Below, in pieces: positions 34,267 to 47,117 of a DNA stretch of 64,000 nucleotides. Source of the DNA: Novosphingobium huizhouense (lineage in GTDB: Bacteria; Pseudomonadota; Alphaproteobacteria; Sphingomonadales; Sphingomonadaceae); NCBI RefSeq assembly GCF_020179475.1, contig NZ_JAILXZ010000002.1, positions 372,001 to 436,000 of the forward strand. The letters are read 5' to 3'. Position 1 is the stretch's first letter, and every line of letters starts with the position of its first letter. The position numbers and the translations under genes are program-made. The notes under the pieces were generated by a model that worked only from the letters and a program-made list of their open reading frames with translations, did no database searches and was not told where the DNA came from.

Positions 34267-36835
34267 CCGCCTCGACGCGCCCGTCGACCTGACCAATTGC
34301 GATCGCGAGCCGATCCATATCCTCGGCACGATCCAGCCGTTCGGCGTGCTGGTCTCGCTCGACGCCGATGGCAAGATCCGGCGGGCCTCGGCCAATCTCG
34401 CCGCCTTCGCCCGCTGCGAGGCCGGCGCGGCGCTCGACGCCCCGGCCGAAACGCTGTTCGATGCGGGCGCGCTCGCCGCGCTGCGCGAACGGATGCAGCA
34501 GCTGCGCGGCGGCGATGCGGTCGAGCGCTTGTTCGGGGTCCATCTGTTCGACCGGCGGACCGCCTACGACGTGGCCGTGCACTTTTCCGGCGACGAATTC
34601 GTGATCGAGGCCGAGCCCGCATCGGACAACGGCGCCGAAGCCGGCAACCTGATGCGCACCTTCACCGGGCGGCTGCGCCAGTCGGAGACGACGCAGGCGT
34701 TCCTGCGCGAGGCGGCGCGGCAGGTGAAGACTCTGACCGGGTTCGACCGGGTGATGGTCTACCGCTTCGACGATGCGGGATCGGGCGAGGTCGTGGCCGA
34801 GGCGCTGACGCCGGGCACCGACAGCTTCTACGGCCTGCACTACCCCGCTTCGGACATCCCGGCACAGGCGCGCCGGCTCTACTTGCGCAACATCTTCCGC
34901 GTGATTGCCGACGTGACCGCCGAGCCGGTGCCGCTGCTTTCGGCGCCGAGCGCGCGCGGCACGGCGCTGGACCAGTCGATCGGGCTGCTGCGCGCGGTCT
35001 CGCCGATCCACGTCGAGTACCTGCGCAACATGGGCGTGGGCGCCTCGCTGTCGATCTCGATCATCGTCGAGGGCAAGCTGTGGGGGCTGTTCGCCTGCCA
35101 CCACTACGGCCCGCGCCTGCCCAACCTGGCGATGCGGACGACCGCCGAGCTGTTCGGCCAGCTGTTCTCGTTCATGCTCGAGAGCCGGCTGCGCAACGAG
35201 ACCAGCGAGTACGAACTGCGCGCGCGGCGGGCAAGCGACCGGATCATGGCAACGGTCGCGCAGACGCCGCATCTGCTGGCCGATCCCGCCTGGCTCGGTG
35301 AAGTGACGTTCGAGCTGATCCCGGCGGACGGGGTGGCGGTGTTCCTCGAGGGCGAAGTGACGCTGAGCGGGCTGACCCCGACGGTCGAGCAGTGCGGGCG
35401 GATCCTCGCCTTCCTCAACGAAAATGCCGGCGGGAACGTGGTGGCGACCGAATCGATCGCAAGCCTGGTGCCCGAGGCGCAGGTCCATGCAGATGTCGCG
35501 GCGGGGATGCTGGCGATCCCGCTGTCGCGCTCGCCGCGCAACCACATCGTCCTCTTCCGGGCCGAGCAGCTGCGCACGGTGCGCTGGGCCGGTAACCCCG
35601 AGAAATCCGTAGAGCACGGCCCCAACGGCGACCGCCTGACCCCGCGCAAGAGCTTCGAGGCGTGGACCAGGCTGGTGCAGGGAACCAGCCTGCCGTTCAC
35701 CAAGGCCGAACGTCAGGTCGCCGAATCGCTGCGCAGCGGGATGCTCGAGGTGCTGCTGCGCCTGGCCGACGACGCCGCGCTCGAGCGCGAGCGGGCGCAC
35801 GACCGGCAGGAAGTGCTGATCGCCGAGCTCAACCACCGCGTGCGCAACATCCTCTCGCTGATCCGCGGGCTGATCTCGCAGACGCAGCGTTCGAGCGACA
35901 CGATCGAGGAATTCGTCACCAACCTCGACGGGCGGGTGCAGGCGCTGGCGCGCGCGCACGACCAGGTGACCCACGACCACTGGGGCCCGGCGAGCCTGAT
36001 CGAGCTGCTCGACGTGGAGGCGAGCGCCTACCTCGACGACAAGCGATCGGCGCTGGTGATGAAGGGGCCGGACATGCTGGTCGAGCCGGTCGCGTTCACC
36101 GCGCTGGCGCTGGTGTTCCACGAGCTGATGACCAATGCCGCCAAGTACGGCGCGCTGTCGGGCGATGCGCAGGGCACGGTGCTGATCGCGTGGCGGCGAG
36201 ACGCGGCGGGCGACCTGCTGCTCGACTGGATCGAAAGCGGCGGGCCGCCGGTGGCGCCACCGACGCGCCGCGGCTTCGGCTCGGTGATCATCGAGACGTC
36301 GATCCCGCACGACCTCGGCGGCGAGGCGACGATCGACTATCGCCGCCACGGCTTCGAAGCGCACTTCCGCATCCCCGCGCAGCACGTCGTCGGCACGGGC
36401 GGCACGCCCGCCGCCGAGCGCCCCCGCCCCGCCCCGCCGCGCCTCGACGAGGCCCCGCTCAAGGGGCTGAAAGTGTTGCTCGCCGAGGACAACATGATCA
36501 TCGCGCTCGATGCAGAGCAACACCTGTTCGACCTCGGCGCGGCCGACGTGATCGTGGCGCCGACCGCCGACGAGGCGCTTGCGCTGGTCGACGAAGCCGC
36601 CCCGGACTTCGCGGCGCTCGACTTCAACCTCGGCGATGCGACCAGCCTGCCGGTGGCCGAGCGACTGCGCGAGCGCGGCATTCCGTTCACGTTCATGACC
36701 GGGCTGGGCGACACGCTGGCGGTGGACGGCTTCGACAACGTGCCGCTGGTGCAGAAACCCTACAGCGCCAGCCAGATCGCCGCGGCGGCGGCGCGGGCGC
36801 TCGCTGCCGGCCAGAGCGGCGACAGCGAGCGCTGA
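34253..36835 (+). CDS. bphP: Bacteriophytochrome histidine kinase with C-terminal receiver
   Basis: A red/far-red light sensor of about 860 residues. N-terminal PAS (10-110) carries the biliverdin-binding Cys16 in NCDREPIHILGTIQPFG; GAF (135-300) has YPASDIPAQARRLYLRN and CHHYGPRLPN; PHY (315-500) has the tongue motif PRKSF near 463. An HWE-type kinase follows with His528 in ELNHRVRN and HELMTNAAKYGALS, then a receiver with Asp790. The best start is CTG 34253: AGGAGG lies 6 bases upstream and no ATG, GTG or TTG precedes Cys16 except ATG 34199, which has no ribosome binding site. A light-signalling function is well supported. Confidence 0.9.
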   Translation: MHTVDRLDAPVDLTNCDREPIHILGTIQPFGVLVSLDADGKIRRASANLAAFARCEAGAALDAPAETLFDAGALAALRERMQQLRGGDAVERLFGVHLFDRRTAYDVAVHFSGDEFVIEAEPASDNGAEAGNLMRTFTGRLRQSETTQAFLREAARQVKTLTGFDRVMVYRFDDAGSGEVVAEALTPGTDSFYGLHYPASDIPAQARRLYLRNIFRVIADVTAEPVPLLSAPSARGTALDQSIGLLRAVSPIHVEYLRNMGVGASLSISIIVEGKLWGLFACHHYGPRLPNLAMRTTAELFGQLFSFMLESRLRNETSEYELRARRASDRIMATVAQTPHLLADPAWLGEVTFELIPADGVAVFLEGEVTLSGLTPTVEQCGRILAFLNENAGGNVVATESIASLVPEAQVHADVAAGMLAIPLSRSPRNHIVLFRAEQLRTVRWAGNPEKSVEHGPNGDRLTPRKSFEAWTRLVQGTSLPFTKAERQVAESLRSGMLEVLLRLADDAALERERAHDRQEVLIAELNHRVRNILSLIRGLISQTQRSSDTIEEFVTNLDGRVQALARAHDQVTHDHWGPASLIELLDVEASAYLDDKRSALVMKGPDMLVEPVAFTALALVFHELMTNAAKYGALSGDAQGTVLIAWRRDAAGDLLLDWIESGGPPVAPPTRRGFGSVIIETSIPHDLGGEATIDYRRHGFEAHFRIPAQHVVGTGGTPAAERPRPAPPRLDEAPLKGLKVLLAEDNMIIALDAEQHLFDLGAADVIVAPTADEALALVDEAAPDFAALDFNLGDATSLPVAERLRERGIPFTFMTGLGDTLAVDGFDNVPLVQKPYSASQIAAAAARALAAGQSGDSER

Positions 36836-36844
36836 ACCGGACGA

Positions 36845-39579
<2,735 letters not shown>

Positions 39580-41085
39580 ACGATCATGTCGGCCTGCCAG
39601 TCGAGGCCGAGCCTTTGCATCATCTCGACGCGATCGGGCCCCGGCGGCGGCGGATAGGCGGCGGCGTTGCGCGTCTTGCCGCGCGCCCAGTACCACAGCA
39701 CGCCGGCGAGGTTGCGCGGGCGCTTGAGCCAGGCGTCGGGGTGTTCGAGCATGTGGAAGCCGCGCATCGCTTCGCGCAGCAGGCGCGTATCCGAGCGGAG
39801 CGCGATGCGAATGCCGTCCTCGACGAACCCGGTCGCAAGGCGCGCCTTGAGCTTGGGCGTATGGCCCGGCGTCAGGGCCTGGCGCGCGCGCTTGATCGCC
39901 GAGCGGTCCTGCTTGCGCTGGTTGAGGTAGTAGGGAAGCAGTTCGGCGTGGATCGCCTTGTGGAAGGCGAGCGAGCGTTCGGTGGGATCGGGGCTGGCGT
40001 CGAGCACCTGACGCAGCGCCTGCGCGCTCACCGCCGCGAACGAACAGCCGCGACCGTAGAGCGGATTCGTGCGCACCAGCGTATCGCCGAGCGCGAAATA
40101 GCCGCGCGCGACCGGCTTGCCGTCGACCACCAGGTCGCGCCAGCGGCTGACGAGATCACCCATGCCGATGACCTTGCTGGTCGGTTCGGCACGCGCGGCG
40201 TTGGTCCAGGGTTCGAGCCCCGGCAGCGCGAGCGTTACGGCGTGAAAGATGTCAGGGTCGACGATGCCCTGGCGCAGCACGGTCTCGACCTCGGGAATGG
40301 CGACGGTGACCGAGAAATTGCCGTTGTCGCCGGGGAAGATGCCGAACTTGATGTAGCCGAGATCGCCCGAAGCCGGCGGGTGCGCGCTGCGCTCGGGCTC
40401 GGACTGGCCGGGGCGAAGGCGGTAGTGGCGCGTGAAGTAGAGGATGCCGGCGCTCTCGTACTCCTCGCGTATCGGCGCGCCTTCGTCGATCAGCTGCTTG
40501 ATCGTGGTGCCCCCCTTGCCCGAGGCATCGACCACCAGGTCTGCCTCGATCCGCTGGCTGTCGCCGTTCCATTCGCCGACGACGCCGCGCACCTCGATCA
40601 CCCCGTCGCCCGCTTTCCGGGTGATCAGGCGGCGGACCTTGAAGCCGCAGCGAAGCTCCACGTTGGGCAGCGTCTCGACATAGCGGCGCATGGTCATTTC
40701 GAGCGTGGTGCGGCGGCTGGTGACGATGGTCAGTTCCTCGTCACCGGGCGCCGGCTGGTATGCCTGCTGCTGCGCCTCGGTCAGCATCAGCTCGAACGGC
40801 AATTCTCGCACGCCGTTGGCGAGCAGCTGGTCAAGCAGCGCGGGATGCTCCGTTTTCATGATCGTTCGCAACCGCGCGAGGAACGCGTGGCTTTGCCGTA
40901 CGTGGGCGACGCCGTTGCGCTTCCACGTGCGGAACAGCTCGTCCGGGTCCGCCGTCTCGAGCGGCCCGTCGCGTTCGAGCACGACGATCTCGCGACCCGA
41001 AGGCGCAAGCATGAGCGCGGTGCAGAGACCGCCGATCCCCGCACCGATCACCAGTACCTTTTCCGTCATGGAACGATGGGCCCCC

Positions 41086-42054
41086 TTAGCCGTCGACCAT
41101 CTTGAGAAATTCGAGGATCGCCTCGTTCACCGCCTCGGGCGCTTCCTGCTGCGTCCAGTGGCCGATGCCCGGGATCATGCGATTGATGCGCAGGTCGGTG
41201 ACCGTCTGCGGTAGCGCCGCGATCGCTGCGGCCGCCATCATCACGACCCCGTCCGCCGCGCCCGCAACGAACATCGCCGGCTGGTGGATCTGCGTCGGCG
41301 CGCCGTGCGTCAGCCGCCAGGTGAGGTCGAAATTGCGGTAGTAGTTGAGCGGTCCGCGCATCCCCGAACGGGCGAATTCGCCCGCGTAGAAATCGAGATC
41401 GGCCTCGCTCAGCCAGGCCGGCAGCACTTCCGGATCGGGCAGGTTCGACAGCAGGTCGTCGTGCTCGGACTTGGGCGGCAGCTTGGTCAGGTCGGTTTCG
41501 CCGGCGGCCATCACGAGGAACTTGCGCAAGCTGCGGCGGATGTCCTTCTCGAACTCCGCCTCGGCCACGCCCGGCTCCTGGAAGTAGAGCTGGTAGAAGA
41601 ACTGGCCCTTGAACATCTCGCGCATGGCCGGCATCGGCTGGACCGGCGAGCGCGGCATGAACGGCACCGACAGACCGCCGACCGCGCGCACCTTGTCGGG
41701 GTGGAACAGCGCGGTGGCCCAGGCAGTGGGCGCGCCCCAGTCGTGGCCGATGACCACCGCCTGCTCGTAGCCCAGCGCCGGAATCAGGCCGATGATGTCG
41801 TTGACGATCTCGACCTGGTTGTAGGCGTCGATGGCTTCGGGCTTGTCGCTCTTGCCATAGCCGCGCATGTCGGGCGCGACGACATGGTATCCGGCGGCCG
41901 CGAGCGGCGCGAACTGGTGCCGCCACGAATACCAGCTTTCGGGAAAGCCGTGGATCAGCAGCACCAGCGGCGCATCCGGCGCCCCGGCTTCGGCGATGTT
42001 GAGCGCGATCCCGTTCGTCTCGATACGGCGCTCGGTGACCCCCTCCCAGCTCAT
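41086..42054 (-). CDS. Alpha/beta hydrolase, epoxide hydrolase type
   Basis: A 322-residue protein. The nucleophile motif is GHDWGAPTAW (Asp, as in epoxide hydrolases), the oxyanion region is LLIHGFPESWYSWR, and the catalytic His is in PGIGHWTQQEAP. It would open an epoxide to a diol. The ATG at 42054 overlaps the amidohydrolase stop as ATGA, so they act in one pathway. The longer upstream reading lies inside the amidohydrolase gene and is discarded. Confidence 0.9.
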   Translation of the reverse strand: MSWEGVTERRIETNGIALNIAEAGAPDAPLVLLIHGFPESWYSWRHQFAPLAAAGYHVVAPDMRGYGKSDKPEAIDAYNQVEIVNDIIGLIPALGYEQAVVIGHDWGAPTAWATALFHPDKVRAVGGLSVPFMPRSPVQPMPAMREMFKGQFFYQLYFQEPGVAEAEFEKDIRRSLRKFLVMAAGETDLTKLPPKSEHDDLLSNLPDPEVLPAWLSEADLDFYAGEFARSGMRGPLNYYRNFDLTWRLTHGAPTQIHQPAMFVAGAADGVVMMAAAAIAALPQTVTDLRINRMIPGIGHWTQQEAPEAVNEAILEFLKMVDG

Positions 42055-43745
42055 GCCGCTTCGAGCTCCGCCGCCGCCAGCGCGGGCGGCACGATCGCGC
42101 CGCGCGCATCGGCGCTGTAGCCTTCGGCCGCGCTCCACGCGACGCCGCCGGCAACGATCACGGTGTCGACACCATGGGCGTCGCGGATATAGCGGCTGCC
42201 CTCGCCGGGCACGTCCTGGACGTAGACTTCGGCGCCGCGGTCGATCGCGGCCGGATCGAACACGACGATGTCGGCGACGAGCCCCTTGGCGAGCAGCCCG
42301 CGGTCGGGAATGCCCCAGATCGCGGCGGTGTCGGAGGTGATCTTCTTGACCGCTTCCTCGAGGCTGAGCATCCCCGCCTCGCGGACGAAGTGGCCGAACA
42401 GGTAGCCGGTATCGCCATAGGTCGAGAACGAGAGGATGTGCGCGCCGCCATCGCTCGCGCCGATGTGGACGCGCGGGTGCCGCAGCAACGGGCCGACCTG
42501 GTCGTCCTGGTTGTGGCCCATGCTCTCGGCCATGAAGTGCGCGTCGAGCTTTTCCTCGACCGAGAGGTCGATCATCGCCTCGAGCGCGGTGACGCCGCGC
42601 AGCTTGCCGATTTCGGCAAGCGTCTTGCCGACGTACTGCTGGTTGGCCTGGCTCGCGACCTGGCGCAGCTTGAGGAACGACCACAGGTCCATCATCGGCG
42701 TGGCTTCGGCGATCAGGCGTTCGCGGCTCTCGCCGCCGGCGAAGGCCGCGATGATCTCCTCGGGGCTACCGAAGCGCATGATGTTGTACCAGCCGGGCAG
42801 GCGGATGAAAATCAGGCTGGGCACGGCGAAGCTGAAGCTGATGTCGATCGGACGGGTCTGGACCTGCGGCCAGACGCGCGCGCCGCGGGCGAACTGTTCG
42901 TCGACGCGGGCCATCACCCGGTTCACCGCGGCGATGTTGTCGGCATTGACGAACAGCGGCGAGAACGTGGTCGAGATGCCGTACTTGAGCGAGATCTCGG
43001 CGAGCTGGTCGAGCCGCGCGATGGTGAGGTCGGGATCGTAGAATTCGGGCACGATCTGGAGGATGCGGTCGTATTCGGACAGCACCGCGGCGAGCGCATC
43101 GACTTCGGCCGCATCGGCATAGCGGCTGGGCACGGGCTTGAGCGTCTCGTCCATGTCGACATAGCTGGTCGACAGGCCGATCGCGCCGGCGTCGAGGCAT
43201 TCGCGCAGCAGCGCCTGCATCCCGGCGATTTCATCGGCGGTGGCGGTGCGCTCCATGGCCGCCTCGCCCATCACCCACAGGCGCAGGACGCTGTGGCCGA
43301 CGAGCTGGCCGACGTTGATCGACAGCCCCTTGCGGATGCGGGCTAGATATTCGGGGAAGGTCTCCCAATCCCACACCACGCCTTCCTTGAACGCCTTGAG
43401 CGGCATTTCCTCGATCTGGTTGAACATGCCGACCAGCTTCATCCGGTGCTCGGCCTTGAGCGGGGCGAGCGAGAGCGAGCAGTTGCCCGAGACGATCGTG
43501 GTGACCCCGTGCGAAAGCGCGGGCTTGGCGGCGCCGTCCCACAGCAGCTGGGCGTCGAAGTGGGTGTGCGGATCGATGAAGCCGGGCGCGACGACCTTGC
43601 CGGTCGCGTCGATCTCGCGCAGCGCCTTTTCCTCGACGCGGCCGATGCGGGCGATGCGATCGCCCGTGATCGCGATGTCGGCGGAAAAGGCGGGCATTCC
43701 CGAGCCGTCGACGATGCGTCCGTTGCGGATAACCAGATCGTACAT
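42051..43745 (-). CDS. N-acyl-D-amino acid deacylase-like amidohydrolase
   Basis: A 564-residue metal-dependent amidohydrolase. HTHFDAQLLWD has the first metal His pair, GVTTIVSGNCSLSLAPL the Cys found in D-aminoacylases, and VHIGASDGGAH the catalytic Asp region. Substrates in this family include N-acyl-D-amino acids and cyclic amides. GGGAG 7 bases upstream supports the ATG at 43745. It forms one operon with the hydrolase and FAD enzyme downstream. Confidence 0.88.
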   Translation of the reverse strand: MYDLVIRNGRIVDGSGMPAFSADIAITGDRIARIGRVEEKALREIDATGKVVAPGFIDPHTHFDAQLLWDGAAKPALSHGVTTIVSGNCSLSLAPLKAEHRMKLVGMFNQIEEMPLKAFKEGVVWDWETFPEYLARIRKGLSINVGQLVGHSVLRLWVMGEAAMERTATADEIAGMQALLRECLDAGAIGLSTSYVDMDETLKPVPSRYADAAEVDALAAVLSEYDRILQIVPEFYDPDLTIARLDQLAEISLKYGISTTFSPLFVNADNIAAVNRVMARVDEQFARGARVWPQVQTRPIDISFSFAVPSLIFIRLPGWYNIMRFGSPEEIIAAFAGGESRERLIAEATPMMDLWSFLKLRQVASQANQQYVGKTLAEIGKLRGVTALEAMIDLSVEEKLDAHFMAESMGHNQDDQVGPLLRHPRVHIGASDGGAHILSFSTYGDTGYLFGHFVREAGMLSLEEAVKKITSDTAAIWGIPDRGLLAKGLVADIVVFDPAAIDRGAEVYVQDVPGEGSRYIRDAHGVDTVIVAGGVAWSAAEGYSADARGAIVPPALAAAELEAA

Positions 43746-43785
43746 GTGCATTCTCCCGGAATTCTTGTTCATTCGCTATTGCTGT

Positions 43786-44034
43786 TCACGGCGCCGCCGG
43801 CGCGACGAACCGGTTGGACGAGGCGATCAGCGCGTCGCGCACCTTGTCCCAACCAAGCCCGACGAGCTGATCGGCATGATCGGCATTGGCTGCAGCCATC
43901 AGGCTGCGCGTGGCGTATTCGTCGAGCGTGACCTGCGACTTGCCGCCGTTGGCGAAGGTCAGCACGACCACGAGTTCGGCATCGCCATCGTGCGCCGCGG
44001 CGATGCGGACCTCGCTGATGGTGGCGCCGCTCAC
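43786..44034 (-). CDS. Small conserved hypothetical protein
   Basis: An 82-residue protein (ISEVRIAAAHDGDAELVVVL and LMAAANADHADQLVGLGWDK). No family recognised. It lies 40 bases before the amidohydrolase and 4 bases after the LysM-like gene, so it belongs to the same operon. The compact alpha/beta look suggests an accessory factor, but that is a guess. Confidence 0.65.
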   Translation of the reverse strand: MSGATISEVRIAAAHDGDAELVVVLTFANGGKSQVTLDEYATRSLMAAANADHADQLVGLGWDKVRDALIASSNRFVAPAAP

Positions 44035-44038
44035 CGGA

Positions 44039-44284
44039 TCAGTCGCGGTGCGGCGCTTCGACGAAGATCACGTCGCTCGGCAGGATCGGGTTGTCGCCGC
44101 GCATGCGCCCGACGCCGCCGGAAGCGCGCATGAACACGTGGAGGTTCCAGCTCTGCAGCATGCCCACCGCATCGGACTGCGCCACGTCCGGCAACTCGCG
44201 CGCGGCGATCGATTCCCAGGTATCCCCGCCCTTCGGCAGGATCGACTTGCGGACGGGCGTCAGCTCGGCGGTCAACGAAGTCAC
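44039..44284 (-). CDS. Small LysM-like protein
   Basis: An 81-residue protein. GGDTWESIAARELPDVAQSD and NLHVF...ILPSDVIFVE resemble a LysM module (a GDT start and a final P-x-D-x-I strand). No signal peptide is seen. The start is a GTG at 44284 with GGAGAG upstream; other starts are possible. It is the first gene of a minus-strand operon. The 242-base gap before the MFS gene shows no clear promoter motif. Confidence 0.6.
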   Translation of the reverse strand: MTSLTAELTPVRKSILPKGGDTWESIAARELPDVAQSDAVGMLQSWNLHVFMRASGGVGRMRGDNPILPSDVIFVEAPHRD

Positions 44285-44526
44285 GATTTCTCTCTCCACA
44301 TTGTCGCGTCGGAGGACGGACGCCACGGCGCCTGCGACTCCCCGCGCACTTATCAGATGATATAGGACCACGATTCGCGCGGCGGAGCAATCCGAAATCG
44401 CACGCGGGGCGCATCGCCGGCCCCTGCCCCGCCCCCTCCTGCGGCGCGACCGGCTCATCGCACCGCGCGAAACCTTCCCTCCGACAACGACTTGCAGGGT
44501 GAGGACGGGCGACCGGGAAAGCGACG

Positions 44527-46065
44527 ATGCTGCGGCCGCAGGCCAGGATCAGCGAAGCCGAGCGCGAGGCGGGGCTCGCCCGCATCGCCTACGAAGCGGC
44601 CTTCGCAAACACCACCGCGGCGTTGACCACCGGGGTCGTGCTGACCGCCTTCGCGCTGCACCTGGGCGCAGGCAACGCGCTGATCGGGCTGCTCGCCTCG
44701 CTGCCGTTCCTTGCCCAGCTCGCGCAGATCCCGGCGATCACGCTGGTCGAGCGGCTGCGCCGGCGCAAGGCGATCGCGGTGTGGTCGAGCGTGATCGGGC
44801 GGTCGATGCTGGGGGCGATGGCGCTGTTGCCCTTCGCCGGCGCGGCAGCCCCGGCGCTGCTGGTGGCGATGACGCTGGTGCTCTGCCTGCTGGCGGCCAT
44901 TGGGGGCTGCGCGTGGAATTCGTGGATGCGCGACTTCACGCCCGAGGACCGGATGGGCGCGGTCTTCGCGCGGCGCACCACCTGGGCGACGATCACGACC
45001 ATCGTGGCCGGCCTCGGCGCAGCGGCGCTGCTGCAGTACACCGCCCCGGGATCGCGCGCGCGGGACGGCGCGTTCGCCGCGCTCTATGCCGTGGGCTGCC
45101 TTGCCGGGCTGGCGAGCGCGGCGATCGTCGCGCGGATTCCCGAGCCGGTGATGGCGCAGGCGGGCCAGGTGACCGCACGGCTGGGCGACCTGCTGCGCGA
45201 ACCGCTGGCCGACGCCAACTTTGCCCGGCTGCTGGCGTTCCTTGCCAGCTGGCAGTTCGCCGTGAACCTCGCGACGCCGTTCTTCACCGTGTTCCTCGTC
45301 GACCAGCTGGGCTACCGCATGACCACGGTGATGGGGCTGTCGATCGCGAGCCAGCTCGCCAATGCGCTGGCCTTGCGCAACTGGGGGGCGCTGACCGACC
45401 GCTTCTCCAACAAGTCGGTCCTGCTCGTCGCCGCGCCGGTCTATATCGGCTGCATCGCCGGCATGGCGGTGGCTTCACAGATCACCGGTGCTGCGGCGCG
45501 GATCGGCTTCCTCGTCGGCCTGCACGTGCTGATGGGCGCTTCGGTCGCGGGAGTGACGCTGGCGACGACCAACATCGGGCTGAAGCTGTCACCGCGCGGG
45601 ATGGCGGCATCCTATGTCGCCGCCTCGGGCGTCACCACCGCGCTTGCCGCCGGGCTTGCCCCCATCGTCGGCGGCCTCTTCGCCGAGTTCTTCGCAGGAC
45701 GGCGGCTCGAAGTGATCGTGCGCTGGACCAACCCGGAAGGCGTGCTCTCGCTGCTCCCGCTGCGGCTCGGGCATTGGGACTTCTACTTCCTGATTTCCGG
45801 CCTGCTCGGGCTCCATGCGCTGCACCGGCTGAGCCTGGTGCGCGAGGAAGGCGAGATCGGCCAGCGCGACATGGTGCGCCACGTTCTGATCCAGGCGCGC
45901 AGTTCGGTCCACGCCTTCTCCACCGTCACCGGTTTTCGGGCGCTGACCGAAATACCGGGCAACATCGTTCGCGAAGTCCGCGTGCGTCGCCGCTTTGCCC
46001 GGCGACACGAGAGACGCGCCGCGCTGCCCGTCCCTCCCATCGCAGCAAGAGGACCGAGCCGATGA
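44527..46065 (+). CDS. Major facilitator superfamily transporter
   Basis: A 512-residue membrane protein with about twelve hydrophobic segments, for example VLTAFALHLGAGNALIGLLA, ALLVAMTLVLCLLAAIGGCA, FLVGLHVLMGASVAGVTLAT and FYFLISGLLGLHALHRL. Substrate unknown. The last 90 residues are a basic, Arg-rich cytoplasmic tail. The stop overlaps the ADH start (ATGA), so import or export is tied to the dehydrogenase reaction. Confidence 0.88.
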   Translation: MLRPQARISEAEREAGLARIAYEAAFANTTAALTTGVVLTAFALHLGAGNALIGLLASLPFLAQLAQIPAITLVERLRRRKAIAVWSSVIGRSMLGAMALLPFAGAAAPALLVAMTLVLCLLAAIGGCAWNSWMRDFTPEDRMGAVFARRTTWATITTIVAGLGAAALLQYTAPGSRARDGAFAALYAVGCLAGLASAAIVARIPEPVMAQAGQVTARLGDLLREPLADANFARLLAFLASWQFAVNLATPFFTVFLVDQLGYRMTTVMGLSIASQLANALALRNWGALTDRFSNKSVLLVAAPVYIGCIAGMAVASQITGAAARIGFLVGLHVLMGASVAGVTLATTNIGLKLSPRGMAASYVAASGVTTALAAGLAPIVGGLFAEFFAGRRLEVIVRWTNPEGVLSLLPLRLGHWDFYFLISGLLGLHALHRLSLVREEGEIGQRDMVRHVLIQARSSVHAFSTVTGFRALTEIPGNIVREVRVRRRFARRHERRAALPVPPIAARGPSR

Positions 46066-47117
46066 AAGCCGCCATCAAGACCGAGCAGGGCACCTTCCGC
46101 ATCGAAAATACCGACATGCCCGCGCTGCCCGGCCCCGACTGGGTGCTGGTGCGGGTGCGCGTAGCCGGAATCTGCGGCACCGACCTGCGCCATTGGGAAA
46201 AGCCGGAAGCTGACCTTGTCGGCCATATCATGGGCCACGAGCTGGCCGGCGACGTGGTCGCGACGGGCGATGCCGTCACCAATGTCGCGGTCGCCGACCG
46301 GGTGGTGGTGGAGACCGTTCTAGGCTGCGGACATTGCGAGTGGTGCCGGCGAGGCCAGTACAACATCTGCCCCGAGCTCTATCCCACCCGCAGCCGCTAT
46401 GTGTCGCGCGCCTACGGCCAGTTCCTCGTATCGCCGGCAAGCCACGTCTATCGCCTGCCCGACCACGTATCGTTCAAGCAGGCGGCACTGATCGACACCT
46501 TGTCGGTCTGCCTGCACGCGCAGCACCTGTCGGGCCTCGCGATCAACGATCGGGTGGCGATCGTCGGCGCGGGCCCGATCGGGCTCGGCCAGCTGCTGCT
46601 CGCCAAGGCAAGCGGCGCCGACGTGCTGATCGTCGACAAGGTCGATCATTCGCTGGCGCTGGCGCAGGAGATCGGCGCCGACGCGATCGTCAATTCCGAG
46701 CGCGACGATCCGGTCGAGGCGATGCGTGCGATGACCCACGGGCGCGGGGCGGACATCGTGTTCGAGTGCGTCGGCGGCGCGTCGATGGGCGAAACCCTCC
46801 CCTTGGCGACGAAGCTCGCACGGCGCGGCGGCAAGGTCGTGATCATCGGCGGCTTCGACGCGGGCGAACAGTCCGTGGCGCTCGAATGGCAGCGCATCCA
46901 GATGAGCGAGATCCAGCTTGTCCCGAGCGCCAGCTTCGCCTGGTGGAAGCTCGACGAGGAGCAGGGCCAGGTGTTGGAGCTTATCGGCAAGGGACGGATC
47001 GACGTGGACCCGCTGATCACCCACACCTTCCCGCTCGATCGGATAAACGAGGCCTTCCACTGCGCCAACGACAAGGCCCGCACGGGCGCGGTCTTCATCG
47101 CGGTCGAGATGGACTAG
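46062..47117 (+). CDS. Zinc-dependent alcohol dehydrogenase (MDR family)
   Basis: A 351-residue medium-chain dehydrogenase. Catalytic zinc ligands are in GICGTDLRHWEK and MGHELAGDVV, the structural zinc is in LGCGHCEWCRRGQYNICPE, and NAD binding is in VAIVGAGPIGLGQLLLAKAS. It resembles threonine or sorbitol dehydrogenases, but the substrate is unknown. The TAG stop is also the first CTAG of the inverted-repeat element that follows. Confidence 0.92.
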   Translation: MKAAIKTEQGTFRIENTDMPALPGPDWVLVRVRVAGICGTDLRHWEKPEADLVGHIMGHELAGDVVATGDAVTNVAVADRVVVETVLGCGHCEWCRRGQYNICPELYPTRSRYVSRAYGQFLVSPASHVYRLPDHVSFKQAALIDTLSVCLHAQHLSGLAINDRVAIVGAGPIGLGQLLLAKASGADVLIVDKVDHSLALAQEIGADAIVNSERDDPVEAMRAMTHGRGADIVFECVGGASMGETLPLATKLARRGGKVVIIGGFDAGEQSVALEWQRIQMSEIQLVPSASFAWWKLDEEQGQVLELIGKGRIDVDPLITHTFPLDRINEAFHCANDKARTGAVFIAVEMD

